A stretch of 64,000 nucleotides of DNA from Incurvaria masculella (GCA_946894095.1 OX335647.2:17254001-17318000), one strand, 5' to 3'; shown: positions 34,091 to 45,414, counted from the first letter of the stretch. Numbers and translations: made by a program. The notes: generated by a model from the sequence alone, not told the origin.

Positions 34091-34585
34091 CTGATAAAGG
34101 ATGTATGTACCACATGTATAAACAGTTTAGAAATAGTATATTCATTTTTTTTCTCTGATAATTATATTAGGACTTGAGCCAGGTTTGGCTATGCCAGCCC
34201 CATAGTGACTGTCACAATAATGAATTCCTTACTTCGTGGCTGGCCCAGAGCCTCATGGATTAAAAAAAAACTATTGAACAAAACATTAAACCGTTGAAAA
34301 CTGAAAAGCATAAAATAACTTTTTAGGAATAATTTTAAGTCAGCTTTTTGAGTTGATTGCTTGGCGCCGCCTCAAAATTAGTTAAATTAGTTAAGGTTTG
34401 AGTTTCTAGCCAAAGCTCGAGGAGCATTTACTTCACACTGAACCTTGAAGGTCTGATGATGACCAGAAATGCTCGCGAGGTCTTCATGCAGCTCACAGAG
34501 CCACTAGTTAGTAGTAGTGGGATAGGCACCCGTCATAATATAGGAACGTGTTTATTAGAAGTATATAAGTATTTAAGATACTCAC

Positions 34586-34760
34586 CCATTTCAGGAAATA
34601 TTGTAGGAACCGCAGAACTCTTCAAACGTATATTGACGTAGTCGTTACACCTCGTCGGCACTTTCGGAAACCGGTGAACAACTGTGTCCATACCAGTGTT
34701 TTTACAGCCTCGCACGGAACAAATGCTCTCATTCGGGCGATTTGGACGCCTCCACTCCAT
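34586..34760 (-). pseudogene. P-element-type transposase, exon 1 (shortened THAP domain)
   Basis: Minus strand: the ATG at 34,760 gives MEWRRPNRPNESICSVRGC. It is followed by VVHRFPK (residues 28-33) and, after only about a dozen residues, RLKSSAVPTIFPEM (45-58). It ends at a G/gtgagt donor. A THAP zinc finger has C-x2-4-C, HxFP, a conserved Trp, a second C...H pair and a final AVPTIF. Here the Trp and second metal pair are absent, about 35-40 residues short, so DNA binding through this domain would be lost. No intron signals are visible at the gap, so an internal deletion is the simplest reading. Confidence 0.75.
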
Positions 34761-35967
34761 GTTTTTGTGCTATTTTTCTCTTGCTTTTGCTCAGAGTACG
34801 CAAATTAAAACACAAAATGGCGGTTGGAAATTAAAATTCAACGATGCCATTGACATAAGACCGTCAATGATACCATGCGTAAGAAAAAGGCCTCCCGGTA
34901 TTTTTCCCTAAATTATTGGACAAATTCGACCAAAATTCCTTAAACATGCGGATGGTTACCGGTATAGCAATCATCTCCCCTGTCCCTTACAAATTAGATA
35001 AGAGGAAGTGAGAGAAGTCTACTTTCTACTTTTTGTATGGACTTCTGGGACTATGGCAACGACCCGCCAGCCGCGACTGTCTCGCTCGCGCAATGTACTG
35101 TAACCGGCTTGAAGCCGGCGACTCTCGTAACTGGGGTTACGAGTAATGTTAGTAATATTAATTGTTAACGACCGCCGTTGTGGTTTGCTTACAGAAAATG
35201 TCTAACGATTAGTATTTCTAAATGCTAATAGGCATATAAAATAAATGATAATTATGTATATTTATCATTTGTGTTATATTATTTCTGGGGATTATTTAGT
35301 CGAGGATAAAAAGTTTTGTCTGACTTCTTCATTGTTTGCGATAACTACATAGTAACAAAACCTCTTTCTTGATTTAGATTTTTGTTGAGAATACAGGTCA
35401 CTGCACTCGAGATTCAGAATTCATGGGAGATGATCGAACCGTGCTAGATGTCATTATACCCATTCATGTCCAGCCAAAAAAAAAAAAGGGGGGGAGAAGA
35501 AGGGAGAGGGAGTTTTCTTTCATTTCTTTTTGAAACCGTTTCCGCTAACGGCTATCGGCATCAGCAATAACAGTTACTAACGTTTTCGAAGACCAGTGGA
35601 AACGCCCACGACTACTATACACACAGATCTGCTTAGTACAAAAAAGTATATTTTTTCTTTAAGGAAAACTAGAGAAATAATAATGATTTCACATAAAAAA
35701 CTATTCACATTACACGAGCGCGACTCTAATGTATTGTTAACGATTTGAGAAGTTGTCTCATCGGGCAGATGTGTTCCATCTTCCTCTAACTCGAGGTAGT
35801 GGTACTTGAGTTGACTTCTCACTCCCACACTTGGTTCATCTTGTAAGCGCAGCGCGCTATGATAGGTCTATGGCCACGACAGCCTAGCCCTCTCAGTGGT
35901 GTGCCCTTCGTAAACTAAAACAAAGAAGTGAAGCAACGAAGTGCAATATAGCTTCAGCGTCTGCGGC
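34761..35967. other. Upstream flank of the P-element relative, no gene recognised
   Basis: I looked for terminal inverted repeats of the P-like element here and at 29,000-29,350 and found no convincing pair. A poly-A/poly-G patch at 35,475-35,500 follows a SINE-like tccagcc tail. Confidence 0.35.
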
Positions 35968-36048
35968 GGGGGGGGAGGTGGTTGGGGATCGATGTGGGGA
36001 GGATAGGGGGAGGAGCGGCTGCAGCGGCACGGGAGAGGGGTGGGGGGG
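35968..36048 (+). repeat. G-rich tract with quadruplex potential
   Basis: Six runs of four or more G (8, 4, 4, 5, 4 and 7) fall within 81 bases of the plus strand, in otherwise AT-rich surroundings. The proline-rich open frames opposite are a by-product. Confidence 0.7.
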
Positions 36049-36369
36049 TTGGAGCTCCTGAATATGAAATTCCATTTGCTTAAAACATCCCACGACATAT
36101 CTGTTCGGCGCGCATATTTTGGTTTAGCATTTCATTGCGCGGCTGTGGCGAGTAATCTGTAAAAGGGTACACATATAGAGCTTATGAATATGAAAAAACG
36201 TAATTATAAGAGTAAAAAATATTAGGCAGCTACGATCGTAAGGCAAGGTTATATTTTAAGTTAAATTCCAAGGTTTCGTTTATTTTCAAATGTTCTGTAC
36301 GATTGTCGACTTGGGGGCGTCCATAACTTTATTTATTTTACTTGCAAAGTTTGTATTTATGTATATAAT

Positions 36370-37240
36370 GTAGGTGTTTAAGTCACATCTGGGAAGCTGA
36401 ATTAGAACCATTTCCTCTTATCCTACGGAGTTGATTTTATGAATGTTGGTTAATTTCCGATGGCAATGCGTTTTTTTGGTAAGCTTTTCTGAATCGACAT
36501 CGAGGGTTAGCTCCAGACATAGGAACTCTTCAACAGTCAACAGCACTAGACTAGGAGGTCGCGACAAAAATGGTAACGATAACGTAAATGGCTGAAACTG
36601 GGTTCACGAGATAAAGACCAACCCTCTGAAGCTAAATGTGTCGGTCTGCCTGCGCTAAGTGGTTGCGTTGCCTAGAAAAGGCGCCTGAAAAAGTAGTTAT
36701 CGTTACAAGAAAAATATATGATGAGGTAAATGGCTGCAAATAATTCAGCATGAAAGTATCAGTACATACGTACTCAGTAATATCAAAACTAAACAAATTT
36801 TTGGTTGAATTTCGTAGTTATAGGGGATTTAGGTTACAGATATAACTTTAGGTATATTTAAGTATTTAATTGAAGAACTGACTAGATATTGGTGTGGATA
36901 GGTTACAATATTTCTAGACAAACAGTATATTCATCAGCAGCTACATGCTAACATCTATTTTAAAAAGCCAATCTAGATAACGCAACCACTTGGCGCAGGC
37001 GGACCGACATATTTCGCATCAGAGGGTTGGTCTCTAACATGTGAACCCAGATTCAGCCATTTACCTTATGGTGACGAAAATTTCGTGACCTCACGGAATA
37101 CACAGACACGAAATTTTGCATACGCATGGTTACTGCAGTCAAGGTTGGCTCCTAACGGAAACTCCTCAACGGTTAATAGTACTGACACGAAATATTGTTT
37201 GCGAATTTAATTGCGAAAGCTCATTCTATGTAAGTTTCCC
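36370..37240 (+). repeat. Dispersed repeat G, copy 2, split by a MITE
   Basis: 36,370-36,553 and 37,093-37,240 together match 8,440-8,800 (ttatcctacggag, gaatcgacatcgag, actcctcaacggttaa, acgaaatattg). Confidence 0.6.
36554..37092. mobile_element. MITE with long (about 115 bp) terminal inverted repeats
   Basis: The left arm 36,554-36,670 (gaggtcgcgac ... taaatggctgaaactggg ... agtggttgcgtt) is the reverse complement, with roughly 15-20% mismatch by eye, of the right arm 36,978-37,092. The interior is AT-rich without coding potential. No clear target duplication is seen. Confidence 0.85.
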
Positions 37241-37994
37241 CATGAGATGTCTTCATGGTTGGATTCCAAGTGCCAAACTGCTGTTCATCGTTAATGGTTC
37301 CTTCGACCTTCGATACGTTGAACCATGTATTGTGCATGTATTCAATAATGATAACCGGTTCTATTTTTAGACATATATCCAGCAAGAACGAAAAAAAATT
37401 AATTAATTTATAGTAAAATACCTTTTTAAAAATAGGTTTCATGTTGATCGATCTGGGAGGGTGATACCTTAAATATTTATAGGCGTTTTGCTTTTTTTAT
37501 GGGTTTCCATTGATTGCAATAACTAATGGTATGATTCTGAAAAATGCAAATATTTCAAAACATGTAATGTTTCACGCCGACTCCCCATAACAACATTCTG
37601 GCTACGCCGATATTTATACGTTGATTGAATTCAAACCCGTAAGAACTCATGTAACAACCCACCGCAAGCTACAGGCAAATACTACATGTCTGTAGCAACC
37701 TCCGCACACAGGGCGCTTCTCGTAAACTGGGGCGTTATGGTTCGCTTAACTCAAGATATCGGAACAAAGCCAAAGGCCTGTTTACACGGGGCTTGCATTA
37801 TGTATGACCTATTCGTACAAGCGTCCGCCCCGCCGCCTCTCCCTTTATTACGTTAACTGTAGCTAGCTGAGGCACGCCCCTGGGGGTTTAAAAGTACGCC
37901 ATCCTACACCAAGAAGTCAGATCTCCGTGACGTAATCGGGAGATCACTGGAACAGTTTTAGTTCTAAAAAATTCTTATGTATTTTGAGGTTAAG

Positions 37995-38260
37995 GTGATT
38001 CCAAACTCTCGCTTGTTTTGCGTCGCGATCCTCTAGATCTTTTATCTGTAGGGTCGGTAAATTATGGAATCGACTCCCTCCCGAGGTTATTTCCTTCAAA
38101 CCACCTTCGTCCTTCAAACGTGGTATGAAAAAGCACCTGGCCGGCCTGCATGGTTTTCGCAGCCCCTGTGAAGGTCCGAAAGACCATGGGTGTGCGCCAT
38201 ATGCCGCAGAAAGAAGTACCCGCGCGACCTCGTCGTGGAAGACGAACTATCGGAGTAGAC
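37995..38260 (+). pseudogene. LINE family X, ORF2 C-terminus
   Basis: GKLWNRLPPEVISFKPPSSF followed by KRGMKKHLAGL matches the LWNxLPxxV...FK..L..HL ending of insect LINEs. A downstream tail is shared with 43,935-44,185 and 46,845-46,945 (minus). Confidence 0.75.
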
Positions 38261-39171
38261 CTGCAGTGGGGAAGACCAGCAAAGCGGCCTGAAGAAGGCC
38301 CCCCAGAGAACGCTGCCTGCTACTGACACCACGGCCAAGAGGCAACCGCCAAAAGCCGTTTCCCCCGCCAACAAAATGTGGACGGCGACACTATAGGAAA
38401 TGTTCATATATTTTTTATTTACATTTTACATTACACCTAGACTATTCCATGAAGCATAAATATTATTCCAAATATATTCCTAATGACAATTTCATGAACA
38501 TTTTTTTTCGATTGCGTCTACGTTACCTTTTCTAAATATTTTCAAGGTGTAAAAAATCGGAACATAAAATTGTTTTATTACCTTTTTCAAATTGGCAATA
38601 TCAATACACTTACGTGATACGATACCCCCTGCTTCTCTCAGATAACAGTAAGTCGAATTTGGTGTCTCGCGCGGCCCTGTATTGATTATTGCCTCGCGAA
38701 GCCGCGTCACCGCACTGAAATGGAACCGGAAATTTCGCCATTTTGAGAAGCCCACTTCCGGGAATCAGATGGGGGACATTTTCTTATTCCATTTCTTCAA
38801 AGTATTTATTTAATCTTTTCTAGTACATTTTACATTTTTGTTGTACCTGTTGTTTTCCCGTATCCTCTTATTGGTCTGTACAATGAAAAATACACTCTTA
38901 CAGAAAGAAAGTCTGTAAATAATCTATTTCCGAAGACAGATTATGCGCTTGCACGCCTTGTTACATGTACATTAATTACCGTTTTCATCAATTAGTGGTT
39001 GAAATGTTGCATTTAAATACATTCAATAAGATGCCATCCTATCTAAAGCAGGAGTCAAACCTGTGACCTTTGGATTATATACCCGCGTTAAAGTGCGGCT
39101 TAAAAGGGTCAGTTATAGGCGAACAGACAGAAGTCATACTTAGATACAGACAGACAGGACTTTCTTTCTCT
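38261..39171. other. No gene recognised
   Basis: AT-rich, with a GC-richer patch at 38,620-38,760 (cgcgcggccctgtattgatt). No repeat is identified. Confidence 0.35.
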
Positions 39172-39712
39172 TTCTAATTGAATAAGTTAATTTCGTTACG
39201 AATGCGAGTTGTTCCATGGTTCGGAACCTATGTAAAACTGTAGGTCACTAGGGTATACTAGGTGGTAGGGTTAAGCCCGCCTGGTTAGTACCACCGCATT
39301 AGAAGAAACTATGGTCGAAGCGACAATGACAAGTTGTCCGCGTTTTTCATCCAGTTCAGTGTAGTCGTGCTCATAAAGGGTAGTTCCTGGCATAACACCT
39401 AATTCCATAGGAACGGTCACTCATTCAGTCAGTCAGTGTGTTTGCGTCCAATGCTGGACATACGCCTCTCAAATGTTTCCCTAGTCCTCCTGGCCCTCAG
39501 CGGTACGGAACCACTGCTTTCTGCCGACGCACTTGATGTCATCGTCTCACCTGGCGCCTGGTCTTCCCACACTCCGTTTCCCTGTCCACGGCCGCCAGCG
39601 TTGGACACGGTTACTCCAATGGTCCAACGGTCCAGCGCTGTGGTATATTGGGCTTATATCATAACGGTCGTTGTGTGTTATTAGCCATCGATGTCAGGTT
39701 GCATAAATAACC
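39172..39712 (+). mobile_element. SINE split by a LINE fragment
   Basis: 39,172-39,424 is the SINE body, with ctttctctttctaattg near the start. 39,637-39,712 is its tail (gtggtatattgggcttatatc ... aggttgcataaataa). The two parts are contiguous in the 42,403 copy. Confidence 0.75.
39425..39620 (-). pseudogene. LINE C-terminal relic (GRPPARWDDDIK type) inside a SINE
   Basis: Reverse complement of the 15,968-16,157 relic. It starts with cagtcagtcagtgtgtttgc and runs back through ccacggccgccagcgttgg. Confidence 0.75.
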
Positions 39713-40626
39713 TAGATAACTGATAAACGGAACAGGAAAGAGCATATTAGTGTGGCGCGGAAGAATTTCAGCAAGTATTGCGATCCACGGTCTTTCATCG
39801 CAGAAAAAAATTAAAACCTAACTAAACTTGAAATTTGGTCCAAAATAACACGAATTATTCATTTGAACACATAAATCAATTCGTAATGATTTCAATTTGC
39901 GCCGTCTCCGAGTTTGCTTGCACAACACCGCGACGCTGTTGGCGCTTTCCGAACGCCCAAATTACCTATTTCCAACGGAGCCCTGTCTCCCGGGGAGTGA
40001 GAGAGGGGGAGCGGCGGAGCGGGGGAGCGGGAGTGGATATAATTCTCCAAATTAAATTATTTTAACAAGAGACCCGCACAAACGCGTCACCAGTCAAGGA
40101 CGTTGTAGTGAAAATGTAGAAATATCCAAAGATTAATCAAAGTATCAACGTCTAGGCGCTATGGGTATGCTATATATTTAACACTAAATGCATTTGTCAC
40201 CGCATGAGTTTACTAGTAGGCATACCAAGTTTTTTTATACAACTTACTAACTTAAAGAGCCCATAGACAGGCAGTTATAGTACCCGGCAGAAAATAAGCA
40301 TGAACTGGCATGATTGTATATTTATTATTACCATTTCATTATTATTTATTTAACTATATTTTACCGCTCACCGAACGGAGCGCATTACAGTAAGCGTCAC
40401 AATACATCTGGCATTTGTAAGGAAAATTTCTGTGGGTCAAAGCACGGTTCATAGTCCAACGTGTGGCGGTTGCGATGATACAGTATCCGATGGTAAATAA
40501 TTCACATCGGACGCTGGAAGGAAACAATCGGCTAGTTTCGGCTTCGTAAAGCGTCATCTCTCTCGCACATAGTATACACACAGGTACTGTGACAGCGTGT
40601 GACAGCTCTCCTTACTCACAAGGCTT

Positions 40627-40815
40627 ACGGTAAGGTTAGTGCCATCGCATTGAATGAACGATGGCCGAAGCGGAAATGAAAATTGTCTGTGTTTTCCATC
40701 CTGTTTTAAGTAGCCGTGCAGTATAAGGCAGGCCCTGGCATGACACCTAGTCCACGTGAGGTGGTTTGGGCTATATCATAACAGTAGGTGTGGTATCAAC
40801 CGCGCATGTACTGTC
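40627..40815 (+). mobile_element. SINE tail half
   Basis: tgccatcgcattgaatgaacg, aattgtctgtgttttccatc, taaggcaggccctggcatg and ggctatatcataacagtagg match the family. Confidence 0.7.
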
Positions 40816-40959
40816 ACATGTAAACAATAACATTTTCCTGTGGAGATATGCTAATGGCGCTCCCATCTGCAAGTTTCAAGACGCCAAACCGTAATTTTTC
40901 TGCTTCGCAATATTGACTTTTACTATTTCGATAGCAATAGTCTTGAGACAAACCATAGA

Positions 40960-41225
40960 GGGATATATTGCTAACGTCATAATGTGTTGAACATGGGTAT
41001 TAAAATCCACAGATGGGGTTTCAATTCACATTAAAGAATACATGAAATAAAATAAAAATTTAAGAAAATATATGAATAATTAATTTACTTAAATTATAGT
41101 TAAAATGTAACGTTTACATCACGCCTGCTAGGCAAAATTTGGAATTAAGCTTAGTTGAATGACGGTATAACTAGTTCTGGCAGTGACGGAAGATGGCGCT
41201 GGTAAGTAATGTCATAGTACCAACG
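40960..41225 (+). repeat. Dispersed repeat D, copy 2
   Basis: Same order of conserved words as 11,260-11,560, ending near tcatagtaccaacg. Confidence 0.6.
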
Positions 41226-41930
41226 TAAATAAGTATTTTTCGTCGAGTTTTGTACGTTGTATAACGTAAACTATCCTTCGTTCCTCAAACGGAGCTGACG
41301 CGACGTGGCGAGTAAGCCGGACGAGATCGTCCTGCTTGCCGCGATACCACTTTCTTCTTCCAACCGGGTCCTTTGTAACGAGATTAGACGAAAACTCATT
41401 ACGGGACGCCCGTATAATTGATACGAATGGTGGCATTACTAAATTTAATTACGGACGCCCACAAGATGGCTTGTTCATTTGCAGGATCATAAATTGTTTT
41501 TACGACTAATTAAACTAGAATGAAATTACCCTGATATCATAATTGATTTCATTAATTATTAAATTATTTTTATGTAATTATTTTTCGAATCGCAACGCTT
41601 TCTTGGAGAAACAAAAGAATAAACAATTCAACTTCATTACTTTAATTCCTATTGATTTTTTCTGCCCTATTTTTTACCGACACTAACTACAAATATATCC
41701 CTATTGAACTTCTCAAACACACAAGGGTCGGCTGGAAGAAATCTCTTCGAGCGATAAGCCCGTCTTTGCGCCCCACTTATGTTGTTATTGCACTGTTCTT
41801 TCCTTTGTATTTTTTTTTGTGGAGTATAAAATAATTTTTAATCGATCAATAATTTAGTTCTTCTGACTATAACAACACAATATTTGATAATTTTATGTAT
41901 TTAATGGATACGACATTACCGTTATCTCAT

Positions 41931-42120
41931 TAATTTGAGTTTCAGCGACATCTACATTTGAAGCATTGCAATCAGATTTGAAAATAATCTGGCAGGTTCA
42001 AGTCCTGCTTCCGACGAATGTCACGACCAATACTTTTTCAGATTATTTTCAAAATCTGCATTTGCATTGCATTGCAGCTTCAAATGTAGATGTCGCTGAA
42101 ACTCAAATTAATAACACAAT
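41931..42120. mobile_element. Fold-back hairpin (190 bp) with a tRNA T-arm-like loop
   Basis: The left arm 41,931-41,991 (taatttgagtttcagcgaca ... aaaataatctg) is repeated in reverse complement at 42,039-42,120, apart from a ~14-bp indel zone. The first 35 bases pair perfectly. The loop holds gcagg-ttcaagt-cctgc (41,992-42,008), a perfect 5-bp stem with a 7-nt TTCRANY loop. Confidence 0.9.
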
Positions 42121-42154
42121 ATTTATTGTAGTTCTTCAAAATAACTCAATGTAC

Positions 42155-42245
42155 GCATGGGCTGTGTGGGTTCCGGCACGCACAAAGAATGCAACTGATC
42201 CCACTTGTTTCCTTCCCGTGCATGTCGTAAGAGGCGACAAAGCGC
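42155..42245 (+). repeat. Small dispersed repeat (cccgtgcatgtcgtaagagg)
   Basis: gggtgga/tgggtt ... gatcccacttg ... cccgtgcatgtcgtaagaggc corresponds to 44,940-45,022 (cccgtgaatgtcataagggg). The motif is common in insect non-LTR or SINE sequences. Confidence 0.45.
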
Positions 42246-42402
42246 TTTGTCGTTCGAAGTTCGGATGTCATGGTACATTTTAGATCGCATTCCTCAATCA
42301 CTAGGTGTTACTGTACGGTATAAAGTGTTTTTGTATGCTAGCATCCTGGATAGCGTAATTGCAACAGAATACGACTTTTCCATATGTTTAAAATACTGGT
42401 TT

Positions 42403-42808
42403 GGATCGTAGCCTAGTGGCGCGGGGACTAGCCTAGCGTACCAGAGACCTGGGTTCAATACCGACATGCACCACTGTCATTATCTTTCCGAGTTCGACAA
42501 GTGCATTTCGTTACGAATGCGAGCTGCTCCATGGTTCGGAATCCATGTAAAACTGTGGGTCCCCTTCCCCTACTAGGTGGTAGGGTTTATGCCCGCCCGG
42601 GTTGGTACCATCGCATTGGATGAAAAGATGGTCGAAGCGGCAATGAAAAATTGTCCGTGTTTTCCATCCAGTTCAATGTAGCCGTGCTCATAAAGGGAAG
42701 GTCCTGGCATGGCACCAAATTCCTTCGGGAATGTGGTGTATTGGGCTAATATCATAACGGTAGTTGTGTGGTATTAGCCATCCATGTCAGGTCGCATAAA
42801 AAAAAAAA
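42403..42808 (+). mobile_element. Full-length tRNA-derived SINE, head type B (reference copy)
   Basis: The head has A box tagcctagtgg (42,411) and B box gggttcaatacc (42,451), then cgacatgcaccact. The body follows (tgcatttcgttacgaatgcg, gatggtcgaagcggcaatg, gggaaggtcctggcatggc), then the tail ccatgtcaggtcgcat plus a 12-A run. Pol III would transcribe it from the internal boxes. The clean poly-A tail suggests it is among the younger copies. Confidence 0.92.
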
Positions 42809-43542
42809 AATGTGATGCAAGGGTGACATGGTGATATGTGGTGATGCAAATGGAAAAATAATTTGCAATGTTGAAGTGTGTGAAAATGTTGTGCCTAGGC
42901 CACTCGGCCTAGAAGAATTTACCACAATCAGGTTTGTAATATACTTCGTGAATGTCAAGGCACACCGAAGAGATGACCAGATGTTACGCATGAGGATAAA
43001 GCTAAAGGATTATGCCCGAATTGTGCTTTATTATCTCTGCCTGGACCTCAGGGAAATGGCGTGATGATTCTGTATTTAAAGGTCGTCTATAAAACAAATC
43101 GGTCTCATAATAATACGGCAGGTTGGAGAGCACTTTGTCACTACACCAGTCTTTGGACCAGCTCTCCAGTGGAGTGCTCGCTCAGAGGTTCAACCGAGTC
43201 CCGTGTCGGGATCGAGTGATACCACAGAAGAGAAAAGGAATACCTGTTCAGTTTCATCGCGTCACTGTATCGTTTTAGGGTAACGCTGCAAAAGGGAAAA
43301 GGTACTCTTATAGTATGGCTCAGTTGGTCGGTCACATTCATTTTGTCCCGAACTGCTCTTCTTTTAACGGTTGATTGAAAGTTCTGAAAAAAATATACCA
43401 ATATAGGTACACTTATTTAGTTGTGCACCCAAGGAATTACTTTTGCTCAAAATGTCATACTTCTAGAGAAACTGATTTCTGACCCGCTAATTTTGTAAGA
43501 AATTGCAAAATAATCTTCATGCGAGGGCGAATATCTTCAATT

Positions 43543-43867
43543 TAAGGGTTCCGTACCCAAAGGGTGAAACTGAACCCTATTACTAAGCCTCCGCTGTCCG
43601 TCCGTCCGTCCGTCCGTCCATCCGTCCGTCCGTCCGTCCGTCCGTCTGTCACAGGGCTGTATCTTGTTAACCGTAATAGGTAGGCAGCTGAAATTTTCAC
43701 CAGAGTGTGTATTTATTTTGCCGCTATAACAGCAAATAGTAAAATAAAAAAATTGTAAAAATTAAAGGGGGGTCCCATACAAAAAACATGATTTTGTTAG
43801 TTAAATCTTGTACGATGGTACGGAACCCTTCGTGTTCGAGTCCGACTCGCACTTGGCCGGTTTTTTT
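43543..43867 (+). repeat. (GTCC)n-bearing dispersed repeat, complete copy
   Basis: Same start and end as 17,643-17,967, with a longer gtcc array (43,597-43,648). Confidence 0.85.
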
Positions 43868-43934
43868 CACTCTGTCTCGTAGTTATATTCCCAACATGAC
43901 CCATGTCCAGCATTGCCGGACGTTTACGCTTGGT

Positions 43935-44185
43935 GGCTTATTTTATGTCAAACGCGGCATATGGCGTGCGCCAGGACCTCACATAAGAGGTGCCCGACGA
44001 CGCCCGTGGGCTTTCGAACTTTCAGGAGGGGGGCCGCGAAAACCATACCGGTCGGCCTGATGCTTTTCACGACTTGTTTGATGGACCCAATTTTGTACTT
44101 TGGGGGAAATTCCTCGACAGGGAGTCGATTTCATTATTTACCTACCCTATATATAAAGGATCTAGGGGATCGGTTGATTCTTATT
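43935..44185 (-). pseudogene. LINE family X, ORF2 C-terminus (reverse)
   Basis: Reverse-complemented, tccctagatcctttatata ... aaatcgactccctgtcgagg ... gaaaagcatcaggccgac aligns with 37,995-38,260. It has many indels. Confidence 0.65.
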
Positions 44186-44939
44186 TTTTGTTAAGTCGAC
44201 TATGAATGGGTACTTTCCCTGCCTATTCCGCGTTGAGCGATGGTAGAATGGTGACGGAAGGACAGCGTCTGTCTAGGTCTGCTGACAATATTAGCAACAC
44301 AATACTTTAATGCCTGAATTTAGTATATTTTAGTAACATGTTTAATTGCAAATATATTCATTCGTAATTTTAGTATGACTTTCAACTAAACTGATAACAA
44401 CGCAACATATTCTCTAAGAAGATACACTATCATTGTGTGTTATTATTGTAATACATTTCTACCTACATTTTTAAGAGCCCCAGTCAGTAAGTAACCCAAG
44501 CATTTATTTTGAGTACGGTATTTATTCATATTAAAATAAAAAATATCTTTTATTTATTCCAATAAAAATCAGCTTGTAAAGTAAAGATGAAGAAATAGGA
44601 AGATGCGTTTAGAAGTAGAGTTGAGTAACGTGAATAAATACTTCACAAATAATTTAACGGAACTTAGGCGCTGCTACGCAGCAAGAAGAGAGGATAGGGA
44701 AGTTTGATAGGAAGGGGCTGCTGTATCTTGGTTCCTAATTACGACCGGCTTTTAACACCGCAGGAGTTGCCACTCAGCAACAAAGCGTGCTCGGCAATAT
44801 CGCCGCGTCGTCGAGTCGCCATTGTGCTAAAATCGTGCTCTAAACTATCAGTGTTGCTACTCCGTTCACGTCAATGTGATCAAATAATACGTCAGCATAT
44901 TTGGCGCAAGTGCTGTGTGAGCTCAGGAACTAAAAATGT

Positions 44940-45022
44940 TAATGTGCAATTTTTCCCAATGCATTGGGTGGAATACAAGTGGTCGCACTGGATTTTTTCC
45001 CGTGAATGTCATAAGGGGCTAC
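44940..45022 (+). repeat. Small dispersed repeat, second copy
   Basis: gcattgggtggaatacaagtgg ... tttcccgtgaatgtcataag corresponds to 42,155-42,245. Confidence 0.4.
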
Positions 45023-45029
45023 TAAGGGA

Positions 45030-45240
45030 TTTGTGATTCGTAGTTCGGATTCTACGCAAAACGGTAGGAACCCCTTCTTAGTTACTAGGTCGCATTCAAT
45101 AATAATGGTCGGTATATCAGTTCAATGTAGCCGAGCAATATAAAGTAGGTTCTAATACTTCACCTAGTTCTCATGAGGTGTAGCTAATATTTTGACAGTA
45201 GGTGTGGTGTAAGTCGTCCATGCCCAGTTACATAAAACAT
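45030..45240 (+). mobile_element. SINE fragment (body and tail)
   Basis: tcggattctacgcaaaacgg, gttcaatgtagccgagcaat and ccatgcccagttacataaaa match the family. Confidence 0.65.
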
Positions 45241-45292
45241 TTAAATGACCAATAGAATACGAAATTGTGCCTCAACAATACTTTAAATCTGT

Positions 45293-45414
45293 GAAAATTT
45301 CAGCTGCCTACCTATTACGGTTCATGAGATACAGACGGACGGACGGACGGACGGACAGCGGAGGCTTAGTAATAGGGTTCCGTTTTCACCCTTTGGGTAC
45401 GGAACCCTAAAAAG
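45293..45414 (-). repeat. (GTCC)n-bearing dispersed repeat, partial reversed copy
   Basis: agctgcctacctattacggt, (ggac)n and gggtacggaaccctaaa are the reverse of the first third of the element. Confidence 0.8.

Noticed and set aside
29000..34930. Terminal inverted repeats of the P-like element
   Set aside because: I compared both flanks by eye and found no paired termini or 8-bp duplication. Ends may be lost or lie beyond inserted repeats.
35868..36098. Proline-rich minus-strand open frames of 66-76 codons
   Set aside because: They only reflect the C-rich complement of the G tract.
42403..42480. A functional tRNA gene (A and B boxes present)
   Set aside because: The boxes continue into a SINE body repeated many times in the window, and the head does not close as a cloverleaf.
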